NCBI RefSeq assembly: GCF_030915485.1
Contig: NZ_CP133266.1
Coordinates: 3,662,001 to 3,726,000, forward strand
DNA: 64,000 bases
Direction of reading: 5' to 3'
Origin: Neobacillus sp. PS3-40
GTDB taxonomy: Bacteria; Bacillota; Bacilli; Bacillales; Cytobacillaceae
Of this stretch, positions 38,404 through 49,004 are shown piece by piece; position 1 is the stretch's first letter, and each line of letters opens with the position of its first letter. The position numbers were made by a program, and so were the translations under genes. A model generated the notes under the pieces. That model was not told the DNA's origin. It saw only the letters and a program-made list of their open reading frames with translations, and ran no database searches.

Positions 38404-38736
38404 ATGCTTGAGAAGACAACGCGAATGAATTACCTCTATGATTTTTATCAGTCGTTGTTAACCCCAAAACAGCAAAGCTACATGTCTCTCTATTATTTAG
38501 ATGATTACTCGCTCGGAGAAATTGCCGAGGAATATGATGTAAGTCGCCAGGCCGTTTATGATAATATCAAGCGTACTGGAGCAATGCTCGAGGAGTATGA
38601 AGAAAAGCTACTATTGTTTCAAAAATTTCAAGAGCGTTCCAAACTGTTAACACATGTTAAAGAATTGCTTAAAGAGGAAACCGTTTCAGAGCAGTCATTG
38701 TTAGAAGCAGTGATCGAGCTTGAAAAATTAGATTAG
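38404..38736 (+). CDS. ylxM: SRP-associated helix-turn-helix protein YlxM
   Basis: The 110-residue protein belongs to the UPF0122/YlxM family: a sigma-70 region-4-like helix-turn-helix with [20 protein letters not shown] and [20 protein letters not shown]. In streptococci YlxM binds SRP and modulates Ffh GTPase activity. AAGGAGGG precedes the ATG and ffh follows after 12 nt. Confidence 0.94.
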   Translation: MLEKTTRMNYLYDFYQSLLTPKQQSYMSLYYLDDYSLGEIAEEYDVSRQAVYDNIKRTGAMLEEYEEKLLLFQKFQERSKLLTHVKELLKEETVSEQSLLEAVIELEKLD

Positions 38737-38748
38737 GAGGCGGCATGC

Positions 38749-40101
38749 ATGGCATTTGAAGGATTAGCCGACCGACTGCAGAATACGATTCAAAAGATCC
38801 GTGGAAAAGGTAAGGTTTCCGAAGCGGATGTTAAAGAAATGATGAGAGACGTTCGTCTTGCGCTTTTAGAGGCTGACGTAAACTTCAAAGTTGTTAAAGA
38901 TTTTGTCAAAAAGGTTAGTGAACGTGCGGTAGGACAAGAGGTTCTGAAAAGTTTAACTCCTGGTCAGCAAATCATTAAAATTGTTAATGAAGAATTGACT
39001 GCACTAATGGGTGGAGAACAAAGTAAGATTGCTGTCGCCAGCCGCCCCCCGACCGTTATCATGATGGTTGGTTTACAAGGTGCCGGAAAAACAACTACAA
39101 CCGGAAAACTATCCAATTTGCTTCGAAAGAAATATAATCGCCAGCCTTTGCTTGTTGCTGCTGATATTTACCGCCCTGCGGCTATTAAACAGTTAGAAAC
39201 TCTTGGTAAGCAATTAAGTTTGCCTGTGTTCTCTCTTGGAGACAAGGTGAGTCCAGTTGAGATTGCGAAACAGGCAATCGTAAAAGCGAGGGAAGAGCAT
39301 CATGATTATGTTCTTATCGATACAGCAGGCCGTTTGCATGTAGACGAAGTGTTAATGAACGAGCTGAAGGATATTAAAGAGATTACAAAACCGGATGAAA
39401 TTTTCCTTGTTGTTGATGCAATGACAGGGCAAGATGCGGTAAATGTAGCCTCGAGCTTTAATGAGATTCTTGGCTTAACGGGTGTTATTTTAACAAAACT
39501 TGATGGTGATACTCGTGGTGGGGCAGCTTTATCCATAAGAGCTGTAACAAACACGCCAATTAAATTTGTTGGTTTAGGCGAAAAATTGGATGCACTAGAA
39601 CCATTTCATCCTGAACGGATGGCCTCGAGAATTCTAGGTATGGGTGATGTGCTTACTCTTATCGAAAAAGCACAAGCGAATGTAGATGAAGCGAAAGCAA
39701 AAGAGCTAGAACAGAAAATGCGAACTGCAACGTTTACGCTTGATGATTTCCTTGACCAACTTGGACAGGTTCGCAATTTAGGACCGCTTGATGAGATTTT
39801 GAAAATGATGCCAGGGGCAAACAAAATGAAGGGTTTGAATAACCTTCAGGTTGATGAAAAGCAAATTGGTCATGTTGAAGCCATAATCAGGTCGATGACA
39901 AAGGCAGAAAAAGAACATCCTGAAATCATGAATTCAAACCGAAAAAGGCGAATTGCAAAAGGAAGCGGAAGGACTGTTCCTGAAGTAAACCGTTTGTTGA
40001 AACAATTCGAAGATATGAAAAAAATGATGAAACAAATGACTGGCATGCAGCAAAAGGGAAAGAAAAAAGGTGGATTCAAGCTACCTTTTAAACCGTTCTA
40101 A
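38749..40101 (+). CDS. ffh: Signal recognition particle protein Ffh
   Basis: The 450-residue SRP54 homologue has the N domain, a G domain with [14 protein letters not shown] near residue 106, [19 protein letters not shown], and a methionine-rich M domain (residues about 300-435: [22 protein letters not shown]) that binds signal sequences and scRNA. The sequence encoding its last residues is also the left arm of a terminator hairpin. Confidence 0.97.
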   Translation: MAFEGLADRLQNTIQKIRGKGKVSEADVKEMMRDVRLALLEADVNFKVVKDFVKKVSERAVGQEVLKSLTPGQQIIKIVNEELTALMGGEQSKIAVASRPPTVIMMVGLQGAGKTTTTGKLSNLLRKKYNRQPLLVAADIYRPAAIKQLETLGKQLSLPVFSLGDKVSPVEIAKQAIVKAREEHHDYVLIDTAGRLHVDEVLMNELKDIKEITKPDEIFLVVDAMTGQDAVNVASSFNEILGLTGVILTKLDGDTRGGAALSIRAVTNTPIKFVGLGEKLDALEPFHPERMASRILGMGDVLTLIEKAQANVDEAKAKELEQKMRTATFTLDDFLDQLGQVRNLGPLDEILKMMPGANKMKGLNNLQVDEKQIGHVEAIIRSMTKAEKEHPEIMNSNRKRRIAKGSGRTVPEVNRLLKQFEDMKKMMKQMTGMQQKGKKKGGFKLPFKPF

Positions 40102-40115
40102 AGGTAGTATTTTTT
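40081..40115 (+). terminator. Terminator overlapping the 3' end of ffh
   Basis: CTACCTTT (inside the ffh coding sequence) pairs with AAAGGTAG just beyond the stop, followed by TATTTTTT. A terminating ribosome would cover the left arm. Confidence 0.65.
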
Positions 40116-40134
40116 ATCCGTCAAGAAAAAACAC

Positions 40135-40163
40135 TTTACAAACCTTTTAGCTTTTGGTATTAT
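40135..40163 (+). promoter_or_regulatory. Sigma-A promoter of rpsP
   Basis: TTTACA (40135-40140), a 17-nt spacer and TATTAT (40158-40163) lie 39 nt before the rpsP ATG. Confidence 0.75.
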
Positions 40164-40202
40164 TCTATCTTGTGTGAAACTATTCGGAGGTGCTTATTTA
40201 AA

Positions 40203-40475
40203 ATGGCAGTAAAAATTCGTTTAAAACGTATGGGAGCTAAAAAAACTCCTTTCTATCGTATTGTAGTAGCAGATTCTCGTTCACCACGTGATGGACGTTA
40301 CATTGAGATCGTTGGAACTTACAATCCAGTTACTCAACCAGCTAAAGTTGAAATCAACGAAGAGCTAGTTCTTAAGTGGATGCAAGATGGTGCAAAACCA
40401 TCTGATACAGTTCGTAATTTATTCTCAAGCCAAGGCATCATGGAAAAATTCCATAATGCAAAACTTGGTAAGTAA
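40203..40475 (+). CDS. rpsP: 30S ribosomal protein S16
   Basis: The 90-residue S16 reads [20 protein letters not shown], followed by [15 protein letters not shown] and VGTYNPVT. The ATG at 40203 follows CGGAGGTGC; upstream codons in the same frame belong to the leader. It begins the rpsP-khpA unit. Confidence 0.97.
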   Translation: MAVKIRLKRMGAKKTPFYRIVVADSRSPRDGRYIEIVGTYNPVTQPAKVEINEELVLKWMQDGAKPSDTVRNLFSSQGIMEKFHNAKLGK

Positions 40476-40486
40476 TAAAATCGATA

Positions 40487-40717
40487 ATGAAACAATTAAT
40501 CGAGACGATTGTCAAACCCCTAGTTGATTTTCCGGAAGACGTTCATATAAATGTCATCGAAGAAGATGGGCGTGTAACCTATCAGCTTTCTGTCAACAAG
40601 ACGGACATGGGAAAAGTTATTGGAAAGCAGGGGCGCGTTGCAAAAGCGATCAGAACTGTTGTTTATGCAGCAGGATCATCACAACAGAAAAAGCTTTTTT
40701 TAGAAATCGGTGAATAG
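40487..40717 (+). CDS. khpA: KH-domain RNA-binding protein KhpA (YlqC)
   Basis: The 76-residue protein is a single KH domain with the GKVIGKQGR nucleic-acid-binding loop near residue 45. In pneumococcus KhpA acts with KhpB as a global RNA binder. It lies 11 nt after rpsP, before a strong terminator. Confidence 0.94.
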   Translation: MKQLIETIVKPLVDFPEDVHINVIEEDGRVTYQLSVNKTDMGKVIGKQGRVAKAIRTVVYAAGSSQQKKLFLEIGE

Positions 40718-40734
40718 CTTTTTGCATCATGATG

Positions 40735-40762
40735 AAGGGAGGGGCTTAAACCCTCCCTTTTT
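40735..40762 (+). terminator. Intrinsic terminator after khpA
   Basis: AAGGGAGGG-GCTTAAA-CCCTCCCTTTTT: a 7- to 9-bp stem with T tail. Confidence 0.9.
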
Positions 40763-40829
40763 GCTAACTTTTTTTTGCGGCAAGTGGTATTAAAATTTTT
40801 TCTTGTTTATGCACAAAGGGGGCAATATG

Positions 40830-41216
40830 ATGAAGATCCTTCAAACTGTTGTGGTGAAACAAATTTTAACTGAAGATAGCAAACAGAAATTGCTTGACCA
40901 ATATTTTGCACGGAAAATGCAATACTTAAAGGAATGCGACCAACTTCAATTTGAATTAAAAAGGCTTGAAAAAACGAACAAATTTGAAACAAATGGGTTA
41001 AAGAGACACTTTGAGAAGGAAATGCAGATGCGTAAAGAAAAAGTTAAGCTTCATGAGTTTCAAATTGAACAATTACATATGCTACCATTAGGCAGCGAAT
41101 TAAAAGAAAAAGAAGTCCAAGCACTTGTTGATATTAATGTAGGAGATCAATGGGATGAACATTTGGGCAGTACAACTATTATTATAAAAGATGGTATTAT
41201 TGCTGAGATACGATAG
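40830..41216 (+). CDS. ylqD: YlqD family protein, unknown function
   Basis: The 128-residue product starts MKILQTVVVKQILTEDSKQK, has a coiled-coil helix (residues about 20-75) and ends with ELKEKEVQALVDINVGDQWD followed by a small beta-rich tail. It matches B. subtilis YlqD in length and layout; function is unknown. The second of two adjacent ATGs (40827, 40830) has the better spacing (7 nt) from AAGGGGG. It is followed 15 nt later by rimM. Confidence 0.88.
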   Translation: MKILQTVVVKQILTEDSKQKLLDQYFARKMQYLKECDQLQFELKRLEKTNKFETNGLKRHFEKEMQMRKEKVKLHEFQIEQLHMLPLGSELKEKEVQALVDINVGDQWDEHLGSTTIIIKDGIIAEIR

Positions 41217-41231
41217 AGGTGAGGAAACGAT

Positions 41232-41747
41232 ATGGAAGAATGGTTTAATGTTGGAAAGATTGTCAATACTCAAGGTTTGAAAGGCGAGGTTCGCGTTATT
41301 TCAAAAACGGATTTCCCGGAGAAACGCTACAAAATTGGAAATACATTGTTCCTTTTTTTGCCGAAGTCAGATACGCCAATTGAATTAACAGTTAAAAGTC
41401 ACCGTACCCATAAATCATTTGATATGCTGACATTTGAAGGATATGAAAGCATTACTGAAGTTGAAAAATTCAAAGAGGGATTTTTAAAGGTTCCTGATTC
41501 ACAGCTAGATGAACTTGACGAAGATGAATTTTATTTCCATGAAATTATTGGTTGTACCGTTATTACAACAGAAGGTAAAGAGATTGGGAAGATACTTGAA
41601 ATTCTAACACCTGGCGCAAATGATGTTTGGGTTATAAAAGCTGGTGGAAAGGAAATCTTGATTCCATATATTGAAGATGTAGTTAAAAAAGTGGATGTGA
41701 AGGAGAAAACAATTATCATCGAACCGATGGAAGGACTTCTATCATGA
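41232..41747 (+). CDS. rimM: 16S rRNA processing factor RimM
   Basis: The 171-residue protein has the N-terminal RimM beta-barrel ([20 protein letters not shown]) and a C-terminal PRC-barrel (residues about 95-170: [31 protein letters not shown]). It assists 30S head maturation near S19. Its stop overlaps the trmD start by 4 nt. Confidence 0.95.
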   Translation: MEEWFNVGKIVNTQGLKGEVRVISKTDFPEKRYKIGNTLFLFLPKSDTPIELTVKSHRTHKSFDMLTFEGYESITEVEKFKEGFLKVPDSQLDELDEDEFYFHEIIGCTVITTEGKEIGKILEILTPGANDVWVIKAGGKEILIPYIEDVVKKVDVKEKTIIIEPMEGLLS

Positions 41748-42487
41748 TGAAAATTGATGTTCTTTCTTTATTCCCTGACATGTTCAGTGGAGTGTTTGGA
41801 GAATCAATTTTAAAAAAGGCAACTGAAAAACAAGCTGTACAATTTAATGTTGTGAATTTTCGTGAATATGCTGCCAACAAACATCTGACAGTAGATGATT
41901 ATCCATATGGTGGCGGGGCTGGGATGGTTTTGAAGGCACAGCCAATTTTTGATGCGGTTGCGGCATTAACAGCGCAAACAGAGAGTGTGAAACCAAGAAT
42001 TATTCTTCTTTGTCCACAAGGGGATCGTTATACCCAAAAAAGAGCAGAAGAATTAGCGCAAGAGGAACATCTCATTTTTATATGTGGCCATTATGAGGGG
42101 TATGACGAAAGAATTCGTGAGCATCTTGTAACAGACGAAATCTCAATAGGTGATTATGTACTAACAGGTGGAGAGCTTGGTGCAATGGTTGTGATTGATA
42201 GTGTCGTTCGCCTTTTACCAGATGTGTTAGGGAATGCAGAGTCACATATGAAAGATTCTTTCAGCACCGGAATGCTTGAGCATCCTCATTATACTAGACC
42301 AGCTGACTTTCGCGGGATGATGGTTCCAGAAGTACTTATGTCTGGAAATCATAAACACATTGAGGAATGGCGAACAAAAGAGGCATTGCGAAGAACGCTT
42401 CTGCGTCGTCCCGATTTATTTGAGGAAGTAGAATTAACAAAAGAACAAGAAAAATGGTTGGTTGATATAAAAAAAGAATACGAGTAG
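41744..42487 (+). CDS. trmD: tRNA guanine-37 N1-methyltransferase
   Basis: The 247-residue SPOUT enzyme methylates G37 of tRNAs to prevent frameshifting. It shows [40 protein letters not shown] and the trefoil-knot SAM site [14 protein letters not shown]. Two adjacent ATGs (41744, 41747) are possible; the first gives the ATGA overlap with rimM. Confidence 0.96.
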   Translation: MMKIDVLSLFPDMFSGVFGESILKKATEKQAVQFNVVNFREYAANKHLTVDDYPYGGGAGMVLKAQPIFDAVAALTAQTESVKPRIILLCPQGDRYTQKRAEELAQEEHLIFICGHYEGYDERIREHLVTDEISIGDYVLTGGELGAMVVIDSVVRLLPDVLGNAESHMKDSFSTGMLEHPHYTRPADFRGMMVPEVLMSGNHKHIEEWRTKEALRRTLLRRPDLFEEVELTKEQEKWLVDIKKEYE

Positions 42488-42519
42488 TTATTGCAGAAGG
42501 GCTTCATGTATGGTAAGAT

Positions 42520-42962
<443 letters not shown>

Positions 42963-42971
42963 CACAAAGAG

Positions 42972-43001
42972 AAAAGAGTTTGCTCTGCAAACTCTTTTTT
43001 T
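42972..43001 (+). terminator. Intrinsic terminator after rplS
   Basis: AAAGAGTTTGC-TCT-GCAAACTCTTT is a perfect stem followed by more T. Confidence 0.92.
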
Positions 43002-43197
43002 ATTCGATAAAACAAATGGCATCAGCTTTTGCGCAATTCGCCCCTGACCAAACAAATAATTACTAAATTGTTTCTAAATTACCTACAAATTATTAAAGTT
43101 TGATTAAAAAATGAATCCCTTTGTGTTAATTACGGAGTAGTTATGTAAAATAAGCTTAGGAAAAATATTTTTTTGCTGAGATTGGTGGGGAACAAGA

Positions 43198-43761
43198 ATG
43201 ACAAAAACAAAAAAGAAGAATGAATTATGGGAATGGACGAAAGCACTATTGATAGCCGTCCTACTTGCCGCAGTTATTCGGTATTTTCTATTTGCTCCGA
43301 TTGTTGTTGATGGATTATCAATGATGCCTACATTGCATGATCAAAACAGAATGATTGTTAATAAATTTAGCTATGAGGTTGGTAGTCCGAAAAGGTTCGA
43401 TATTATTGTTTTCCATGCACCAGAAGGCAAGGATTACATAAAACGGGTAATTGGTTTACCAGGGGACACGATAGAATATAAAAACGATATATTATATGTG
43501 AATGGTAAAGCATATAAAGAACCGTATCTAGATGAATATAAAAAGCAAGTGGTGGATGGACCATTAACAGATCCATTTACATTAAAAGAAAAAATTGGCC
43601 GGAGCACCGTTCCAAAAGGAGAACTGTTCGTGATGGGGGATAATCGCCGCTTTAGTAAAGATAGCAGGCATATTGGAACAATCCCATTAAGCAAGGTAAT
43701 TGGTAAAACGAATTTTGTTTATTGGCCAATGAAAGATGCACATATTGTTAGAGTGAAATAA
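43198..43761 (+). CDS. lepB: Type I signal peptidase
   Basis: The 187-residue SipS-type enzyme cleaves signal peptides outside the membrane. One N-terminal membrane anchor spans residues 14-35. The catalytic Ser41 is in DGLSMMPTL and the catalytic Lys82 in DYIKRVIGLPGD; MGDNRRFSKDSRHIG is the conserved box E. A single anchor marks the Gram-positive form. It is located between rplS and rbgA. B. subtilis has several paralogs (sipS-sipW), so the exact ortholog is not assigned. Confidence 0.93.
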   Translation: MTKTKKKNELWEWTKALLIAVLLAAVIRYFLFAPIVVDGLSMMPTLHDQNRMIVNKFSYEVGSPKRFDIIVFHAPEGKDYIKRVIGLPGDTIEYKNDILYVNGKAYKEPYLDEYKKQVVDGPLTDPFTLKEKIGRSTVPKGELFVMGDNRRFSKDSRHIGTIPLSKVIGKTNFVYWPMKDAHIVRVK

Positions 43762-43779
43762 AGTTTGGAGGTGGCAACT

Positions 43780-44655
43780 TTGACGATTCAATGGTTCCCA
43801 GGACATATGGCCAAGGCTCGTAGAGAGGTCACAGAAAAGTTAAAACTAGTCGATATTATCTTTGAATTGGTTGATGCAAGGATACCATATTCATCGAGAA
43901 ACCCTATGATTGATGAAATTATTCAGCATAAGCCAAGGCTTGTCTTACTAAATAAAGCGGATATGGCTGACAAAGAGGCTACAAGAGCATGGATTGCTTT
44001 TTTTGCTGACAAAGGCATTAAAGCACTTGCCATTAACTCTCAGGCAGGTGAAGGGATGAAGGAAATTGTTCAGGCGTCCCATGTTATTTTAAAAGAGAAA
44101 ATAGACCGTTATAAAGCAAAAGGGGTTAAACCTAGAGCTATTCGGGCAATGATTGTCGGAATTCCTAACGCTGGAAAGTCAACTCTTATTAATCGTTTGG
44201 CAAAGAAGAATATTGCAAAGACGGGAAATACACCAGGGGTTACAAAGAAACAACAATGGATAAAAGTAGGAAAAGAACTAGAACTACTTGATACTCCGGG
44301 AATTTTATGGCCTAAATTTGAGGATCAACAAGTTGGAATGAAACTTGCGGTAACAGGTGCAATTAAGGATACTTTATTAAATCTTCATGATCTTGCTGTC
44401 TATTCATTAAGGTTTTTAGAACTAAACTACCCAGATCGATTAAAAGAACGCTACAATCTTGAGTCTATTCCTGAAGATCTTGTGGAATTATTTGAGCATA
44501 TCGGTAGCCTAAGAGGCTGTTTAATGGGTGGTGGCCTTGTAGATTATGATAAAGTAGCGGAATTGATCGTAAGAGAGATCAGAAGTGAAAAGTTCGGTGC
44601 ACTAACCTTCGAAAAGCCAGTTGACCTTATTAGGGATGAAACAATTGAAAAATGA
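43780..44655 (+). CDS. rbgA: Ribosome-assembly GTPase RbgA (YlqF)
   Basis: The 291-residue circularly permuted GTPase completes 50S maturation (uL16 incorporation). It begins [16 protein letters not shown] with the catalytic His region, then G4 LLNKADM, G1 GIPNAGKST near residue 125, and G3 DTPGILWP; the C-terminal domain is ANTAR-like. The start is a TTG at 43780, 7 nt after GGAGGTG. Confidence 0.96.
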   Translation: MTIQWFPGHMAKARREVTEKLKLVDIIFELVDARIPYSSRNPMIDEIIQHKPRLVLLNKADMADKEATRAWIAFFADKGIKALAINSQAGEGMKEIVQASHVILKEKIDRYKAKGVKPRAIRAMIVGIPNAGKSTLINRLAKKNIAKTGNTPGVTKKQQWIKVGKELELLDTPGILWPKFEDQQVGMKLAVTGAIKDTLLNLHDLAVYSLRFLELNYPDRLKERYNLESIPEDLVELFEHIGSLRGCLMGGGLVDYDKVAELIVREIRSEKFGALTFEKPVDLIRDETIEK

Positions 44656-44660
44656 TATAT

Positions 44661-44687
44661 GCTCTCCAATAGGAGGGCTTTATTTTT
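44661..44687 (+). terminator. Intrinsic terminator after rbgA
   Basis: GCTCTCC-AATA-GGAGGGC (one G-U) followed by TTTATTTTT. Confidence 0.8.
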
Positions 44688-44735
44688 GAATTTTTCTTTT
44701 TAACCGATACATAATGTAATGGGTAGGTGTATATT

Positions 44736-45512
44736 TTGGGGAACATGTCTATTAAACAAATCGAAGAACAACTTGAGTCCATTGGGGAAGACTGCCATCC
44801 ATTTTTACAGAAGATAAAGGATGATAAGCGCAAAGGAGTTCAAAATCTTATTTTAAAATGGCAAAGGCAGCAAGATAAAGAAAAAAATCTGCGAAATAAA
44901 TTTGACGAAATGAATCTGTATGAAAGACAATATCGAAAACAAGGGTTTCAACTCATTGCTGGAATTGATGAGGTCGGTCGAGGTCCACTTGCTGGACCTG
45001 TTGTTGCAGCTGCTGTAATTCTACCTGAAAACTTTTTCCTGGCAGGAATTGATGATTCTAAAAAATTATCTGAAAAAAAACGGGAAGAATTTGAAGAATT
45101 AATTCAAAAGGAAGCAATTGCTATCGGCATTGCGATGATTCAACCTGCTGAAATTGATGAAATTAATATTTATGAATCGACTAAAAAGGCTATGATGGCT
45201 GCCATTTCATGTTTAGAACCGAAACCGGACTTTTTACTTATTGATGCAATGAAATTAACAACTCCTTATTCATCTGAATCAATCATTAAAGGTGATGCAA
45301 AAAGTGTATCAATAGCAGCAGCATCGATCGTTGCTAAAGTTGCTAGGGATCGACTAATGAAGGAGCTTTCAAAAAGCTACCCTTTATTTGGTTTTGAACA
45401 ACATATGGGATACGGAACGAAAGAACATATCCGAGCGATACAACAATACGGGATTACTCCTCATCACCGTAAAAGCTTTGCACCAATTAAAGATAGCATT
45501 TCTATTGAATAG
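44736..45512 (+). CDS. rnhB: Ribonuclease HII
   Basis: This about 258-residue enzyme cuts RNA in RNA-DNA hybrids and removes misincorporated ribonucleotides. It has an N-terminal helical extension of about 70 residues, then LIAGIDEVGRGPLAGPVV (catalytic Asp-Glu), DSKKLS, FLLIDAM, and the end YGTKEHIRAIQQYG. The start is uncertain: TTG 44736 has AGGTG 6 nt upstream, while GTG 44727 and ATG 44745 are alternatives. Confidence 0.93.
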   Translation: MGNMSIKQIEEQLESIGEDCHPFLQKIKDDKRKGVQNLILKWQRQQDKEKNLRNKFDEMNLYERQYRKQGFQLIAGIDEVGRGPLAGPVVAAAVILPENFFLAGIDDSKKLSEKKREEFEELIQKEAIAIGIAMIQPAEIDEINIYESTKKAMMAAISCLEPKPDFLLIDAMKLTTPYSSESIIKGDAKSVSIAAASIVAKVARDRLMKELSKSYPLFGFEQHMGYGTKEHIRAIQQYGITPHHRKSFAPIKDSISIE

Positions 45513-45575
45513 AAAACCGGCTTAGATGGAAAAGAGGGAGAGAAAATGGCATAAAGTGCCAGAGGGGGTTTTTAT

Positions 45576-46289
45576 ATGGATCCTTTAAATTTGTTGAAAA
45601 CATTTTTAAAATTTGAGGGAAATGTTCAACCCAATATAAAATCGCTTAAAGTTGGACAAATTATAGCTGGGAAAATAATTAGGTTTTTTCCGAATCAAAC
45701 AGCTGAAATACAGATTGGATCCCAAAGACTGATCGCAAAACTTGAAGTTTCCCTTTTGGCGAATCAACAATATTGGTTTCAGGTTCAACCTGGAGATGGA
45801 AAAATTCGTTTAAAGATGATCAAGAGAAATAATGATGATAGGGTTTCATTTGATCAGCAGCCACCATTAGTATACAAAGAAAATCTAGAGGAATCACATG
45901 GTGCACTTGAGCAATTTGTTACCCAAATTCCACTTCAAACTGAAAATAGAACTTCAGAAATAACGATTCAATGGAATGGACGAAAAAAGAAGGATGGGAA
46001 AATTGATCCTAATTATTGTCGTGTCCTGTTATATCTTGATTTAGAAAATATTGGGGATACATTCGTTGATTTGCACATTCAAAATCGGATTATGTCTATT
46101 TCTATCAGCAATGAAAGGGAAGACTTGAAAATAATTGCTTCGCCGCTAATCGATTTTTTAAAAGAAAAACTTTCGAAAATGGATTACAAACTATCAGCAG
46201 TTTCGTTCGAGCATCCAACAAAAATGAAAAAAGGGGTGTTTTCATCCTTCGAGAGTACATCCTACGAAGGAGTCGATATTCGAATATGA
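45576..46289 (+). CDS. FliK-like protein (YlqG position), unknown function
   Basis: The 237-residue protein occupies the place of B. subtilis ylqG but, as I recall, is less than half its length. An N-terminal beta-rich part (KVGQIIAGKIIRFFPNQTAE, RLIAKLEVSLLANQQYWF) is followed by a C-terminal stretch, residues about 145-225, with LYLDLENIGDTFVDLHIQN and LIDFLKEKLSKMDYKLSAV, resembling the FliK C-terminal (Flg_hook) domain. AGAGGGGG precedes the ATG. It overlaps the next gene by 4 nt. Similarity is by eye only. Confidence 0.7.
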   Translation: MDPLNLLKTFLKFEGNVQPNIKSLKVGQIIAGKIIRFFPNQTAEIQIGSQRLIAKLEVSLLANQQYWFQVQPGDGKIRLKMIKRNNDDRVSFDQQPPLVYKENLEESHGALEQFVTQIPLQTENRTSEITIQWNGRKKKDGKIDPNYCRVLLYLDLENIGDTFVDLHIQNRIMSISISNEREDLKIIASPLIDFLKEKLSKMDYKLSAVSFEHPTKMKKGVFSSFESTSYEGVDIRI

Positions 46290-46579
46290 ATAAAAATGAT
46301 AGTAAACGTAAAGAAGCAGTTGCTCTCAGATATCGTGCCAATCATGATGAAACACCTCAAGTGATTGCAAAAGGCAAAGGAATAATAGCGGAAAATTTGA
46401 TTGAAAAAGCCAAAGAGCATCAAGTTCCTGTTAAGGAAGATCCATCTCTAGTAACTCTCTTATCCGAACTTAAATTAAATCAAAGTATCCCAGAAGAGTT
46501 ATACCAAGCAGTAGCAGAGGTGTTTGCATTTATTTATCACGCAGATAAACTAGCAAATCAAAACAAGAATAGAGGATAA
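46286..46579 (+). CDS. ylqH: Stand-alone FlhB C-terminal-domain-like protein (YlqH)
   Basis: The 97-residue protein resembles the part of FlhB that follows the NPTH autocleavage site: KEAVALRYRANHDETPQVIA, KGKGIIAENLIEKAKEHQVP, and SIPEELYQAVAEVFAFIYH. It has no membrane helices and no NPTH motif. The FlhB cytosolic domain switches secretion substrate in concert with FliK, so its translational coupling to a FliK-like gene is notable. The role of YlqH is unknown. Confidence 0.85.
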   Translation: MNKNDSKRKEAVALRYRANHDETPQVIAKGKGIIAENLIEKAKEHQVPVKEDPSLVTLLSELKLNQSIPEELYQAVAEVFAFIYHADKLANQNKNRG

Positions 46580-46634
46580 TATCCATACTTACTATTCTGA
46601 ATATTAGGATTAATAGGATTTATTAGAGTAATGC

Positions 46635-46662
46635 TAGACAAGATAGGTGGACATTATATAAA
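46635..46662 (+). promoter_or_regulatory. Possible promoter of sucCD
   Basis: TAGACA (46635-46640), a 16-nt spacer and TATAAA (46657-46662) lie about 49 nt before the sucC start. The -35 box is one base from consensus. Confidence 0.5.
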
Positions 46663-46710
46663 ATGAAAGCGCAGTAATTTTTGTCGAAGGTTAAAATAGG
46701 AGGATGGGAA

Positions 46711-47871
46711 ATGAATATCCATGAGTATCAAGGCAAGGAGATCCTCAGAAAATATGGGGTAATGGTCCCTAATGGAAAAGTAGCATTCACTGTAGAAGAA
46801 GCAGTTGAAGCTGCAAAAGAACTAGGAACGCAAGTATGTGTTGTAAAAGCACAAATTCACGCTGGTGGAAGAGGAAAAGCTGGCGGAGTTAAAGTGGCAA
46901 AAAATCTTGATGAAGTACGAATATATGCAAATGAAATTTTAGGGAAAACATTGGTAACACACCAAACAGGTCCAGAGGGAAAAGAAGTAAAGCGTTTGCT
47001 AATTGAAGAAGGCTGCGATATTAAAAAAGAATACTATGTTGGTTTAGTGTTAGATCGAGTAACCTCTCGTGTTGTCTTAATGGCATCTGAAGAAGGTGGA
47101 ACAGAAATTGAAGAAGTAGCAGCGAAAACACCTGAGAAAATTTTTAAAGAAGTAATCGATCCGGTGTTAGGATTAATGCCTTATCAGGCACGCCGTATTG
47201 CTCTTCGAATTAACATTCCGAAAGAATTAATGAATCAAGCAGTTAAGTTTATGATGGGTCTTTACCAGGCATATATTGAAAAAGATTGTTCTATTGCAGA
47301 AATCAACCCACTTGTTGTAACAGGTGATGGTAAAGTAATGGCACTTGATGCAAAACTTAATTTTGATGACAATGCAGTATCACGTCAAAAAGATATCGTT
47401 GCTTACCGTGATATTGAAGAAGAGGATCCAAAAGAAATTGAAGCTTCCAAATTTGATTTAAGCTATATTTCATTAGAAGGCAACATTGGCTGTATGGTAA
47501 ATGGTGCAGGTCTTGCAATGGCGACAATGGATATTGTGAAACATTACGGTGGGGACCCTGCGAATTTCCTTGATTGTGGAGGCGGTGCGACTGCTGAGAA
47601 GGTTACAGGCGCATTCAAAATTATCCTTGCTGATCCAAATGTTAAAGGGATTTTTGTTAATATCTTCGGTGGAATTATGAAATGTGATGTCATTGCAGAA
47701 GGTGTTATTGAGGCCATAAAACAAGAAGGATTGAATGTTCCACTTGTTGTACGATTGGAAGGAACAAATGTTGATGTTGGTAAGAAACTAATAGCTGAAT
47801 CAGGTTTTAATATTATTTCAGCACAATCAATGTCTGATGGAGCACAAAAAATCGTATCATTAGTAGGGTAA
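46711..47871 (+). CDS. sucC: Succinyl-CoA synthetase, beta subunit
   Basis: The 386-residue ATP-grasp subunit starts [17 protein letters not shown] and contains [16 protein letters not shown], the [15 protein letters not shown] loop, AEINPLVVT and [13 protein letters not shown]. It couples succinyl-CoA cleavage to nucleotide triphosphate formation in the TCA cycle. AGGAGGATGGG precedes the ATG at 46711. Confidence 0.96.
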   Translation: MNIHEYQGKEILRKYGVMVPNGKVAFTVEEAVEAAKELGTQVCVVKAQIHAGGRGKAGGVKVAKNLDEVRIYANEILGKTLVTHQTGPEGKEVKRLLIEEGCDIKKEYYVGLVLDRVTSRVVLMASEEGGTEIEEVAAKTPEKIFKEVIDPVLGLMPYQARRIALRINIPKELMNQAVKFMMGLYQAYIEKDCSIAEINPLVVTGDGKVMALDAKLNFDDNAVSRQKDIVAYRDIEEEDPKEIEASKFDLSYISLEGNIGCMVNGAGLAMATMDIVKHYGGDPANFLDCGGGATAEKVTGAFKIILADPNVKGIFVNIFGGIMKCDVIAEGVIEAIKQEGLNVPLVVRLEGTNVDVGKKLIAESGFNIISAQSMSDGAQKIVSLVG

Positions 47872-48003
47872 GTTAAAGTGGAACTGACTGTTTCGTGCAA
47901 AAAGCATAAGACTACCATGTAAAGGGTGAATTTTGCCTATTATGATGGACGGCTATGAGCTAGCACTTACGAGGTGAAACAGGATATCGAAAGGAGTAAT
48001 GAC

Positions 48004-48906
48004 GTGAGCGTATTTATTAATAAAGACACAAAAGTTATTGTTCAAGGGATTACAGGTTCAACTGCCCTTTTTCATACAAAACAAATGATTGATTATGGAA
48101 CAAAAGTTGTTGCAGGTACGTCTCCAGGTAAAAAAGGCCAGGTAGTTGAAGGAATTCCTGTTTTTAATACAGTAATCGATGCTGCTAAAACAACTGGGGC
48201 AACCGTTTCTGTTATTTATGTCCCAGCTTCTTTTGCTGCTGATGCCATAATCGAAGCTGTTGAAGCTGAATTAGATCTAGTTATCTGTATTACTGAGCAT
48301 ATTCCAGTTCTGGATATGGTAAAGGTTAAACGGTACATGGAGGGCAAGAAAACTCGTCTTATCGGTCCGAACTGTCCAGGGCTTATTACTCCAGATGAAT
48401 GCAAGATTGGAATCATGCCTGGATATATTCATTCCAAAGGGCATGTTGGAGTTGTTTCTCGCTCTGGAACACTAACATATGAAGCTGTACATCAATTAAC
48501 TCAAAGTGGCATCGGCCAGTCGAGTGCTGTAGGTATTGGTGGAGATCCTGTAAACGGTACCAACTTCATTGATGTTTTAAAAGCTTTTAATGAGGACCCT
48601 GAAACGTTTGCGGTTATTATGATTGGTGAAATTGGCGGTACTGCTGAAGAAGAAGCAGCTGAGTGGGTTAAGGACAACATGACCAAACCTGTTGTAGGCT
48701 TTATTGGTGGTCGTACTGCTCCTGCAGGAAAACGAATGGGCCATGCTGGTGCCATTATTTCAGGTGGTAAAGGTACTGCTGATAAGAAAATTCAAATTAT
48801 GAATCAATGTGGAATTAAAGTAGCAAACACTCCTTCTGTGATGGGTGAAACGCTAATTGAAGCGTTAAAAGAAAATGGTTTATACGAAAAGTGTAAAACA
48901 CATTAA
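48004..48906 (+). CDS. sucD: Succinyl-CoA synthetase, alpha subunit
   Basis: The 300-residue subunit starts [20 protein letters not shown] after a GTG at 48004 (GGAG 8 nt upstream) and carries the CoA-binding fold, TEHIPVLDM, and the phospho-His region [18 protein letters not shown] (His near 246). A 132-nt gap separates it from sucC. A longer in-frame GTG at 47974 lacks family similarity. Confidence 0.96.
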   Translation: MSVFINKDTKVIVQGITGSTALFHTKQMIDYGTKVVAGTSPGKKGQVVEGIPVFNTVIDAAKTTGATVSVIYVPASFAADAIIEAVEAELDLVICITEHIPVLDMVKVKRYMEGKKTRLIGPNCPGLITPDECKIGIMPGYIHSKGHVGVVSRSGTLTYEAVHQLTQSGIGQSSAVGIGGDPVNGTNFIDVLKAFNEDPETFAVIMIGEIGGTAEEEAAEWVKDNMTKPVVGFIGGRTAPAGKRMGHAGAIISGGKGTADKKIQIMNQCGIKVANTPSVMGETLIEALKENGLYEKCKTH

Positions 48907-48938
48907 GAGAAAAGCAATCTATGCTATACTTACAAATA

Positions 48939-48967
48939 GTCCCTCTCCTTTATAGAGGGGCTTTTCT
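48939..48967 (+). terminator. Intrinsic terminator after sucD
   Basis: GTCCCTCT pairs with AGAGGGGC (G-U included) across CCTTTAT, followed by TTTTCT. Confidence 0.75.
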
Positions 48968-49004
48968 ATAATTTAAAAAAATAATTCAGAATGGAGACTG
49001 TTAA

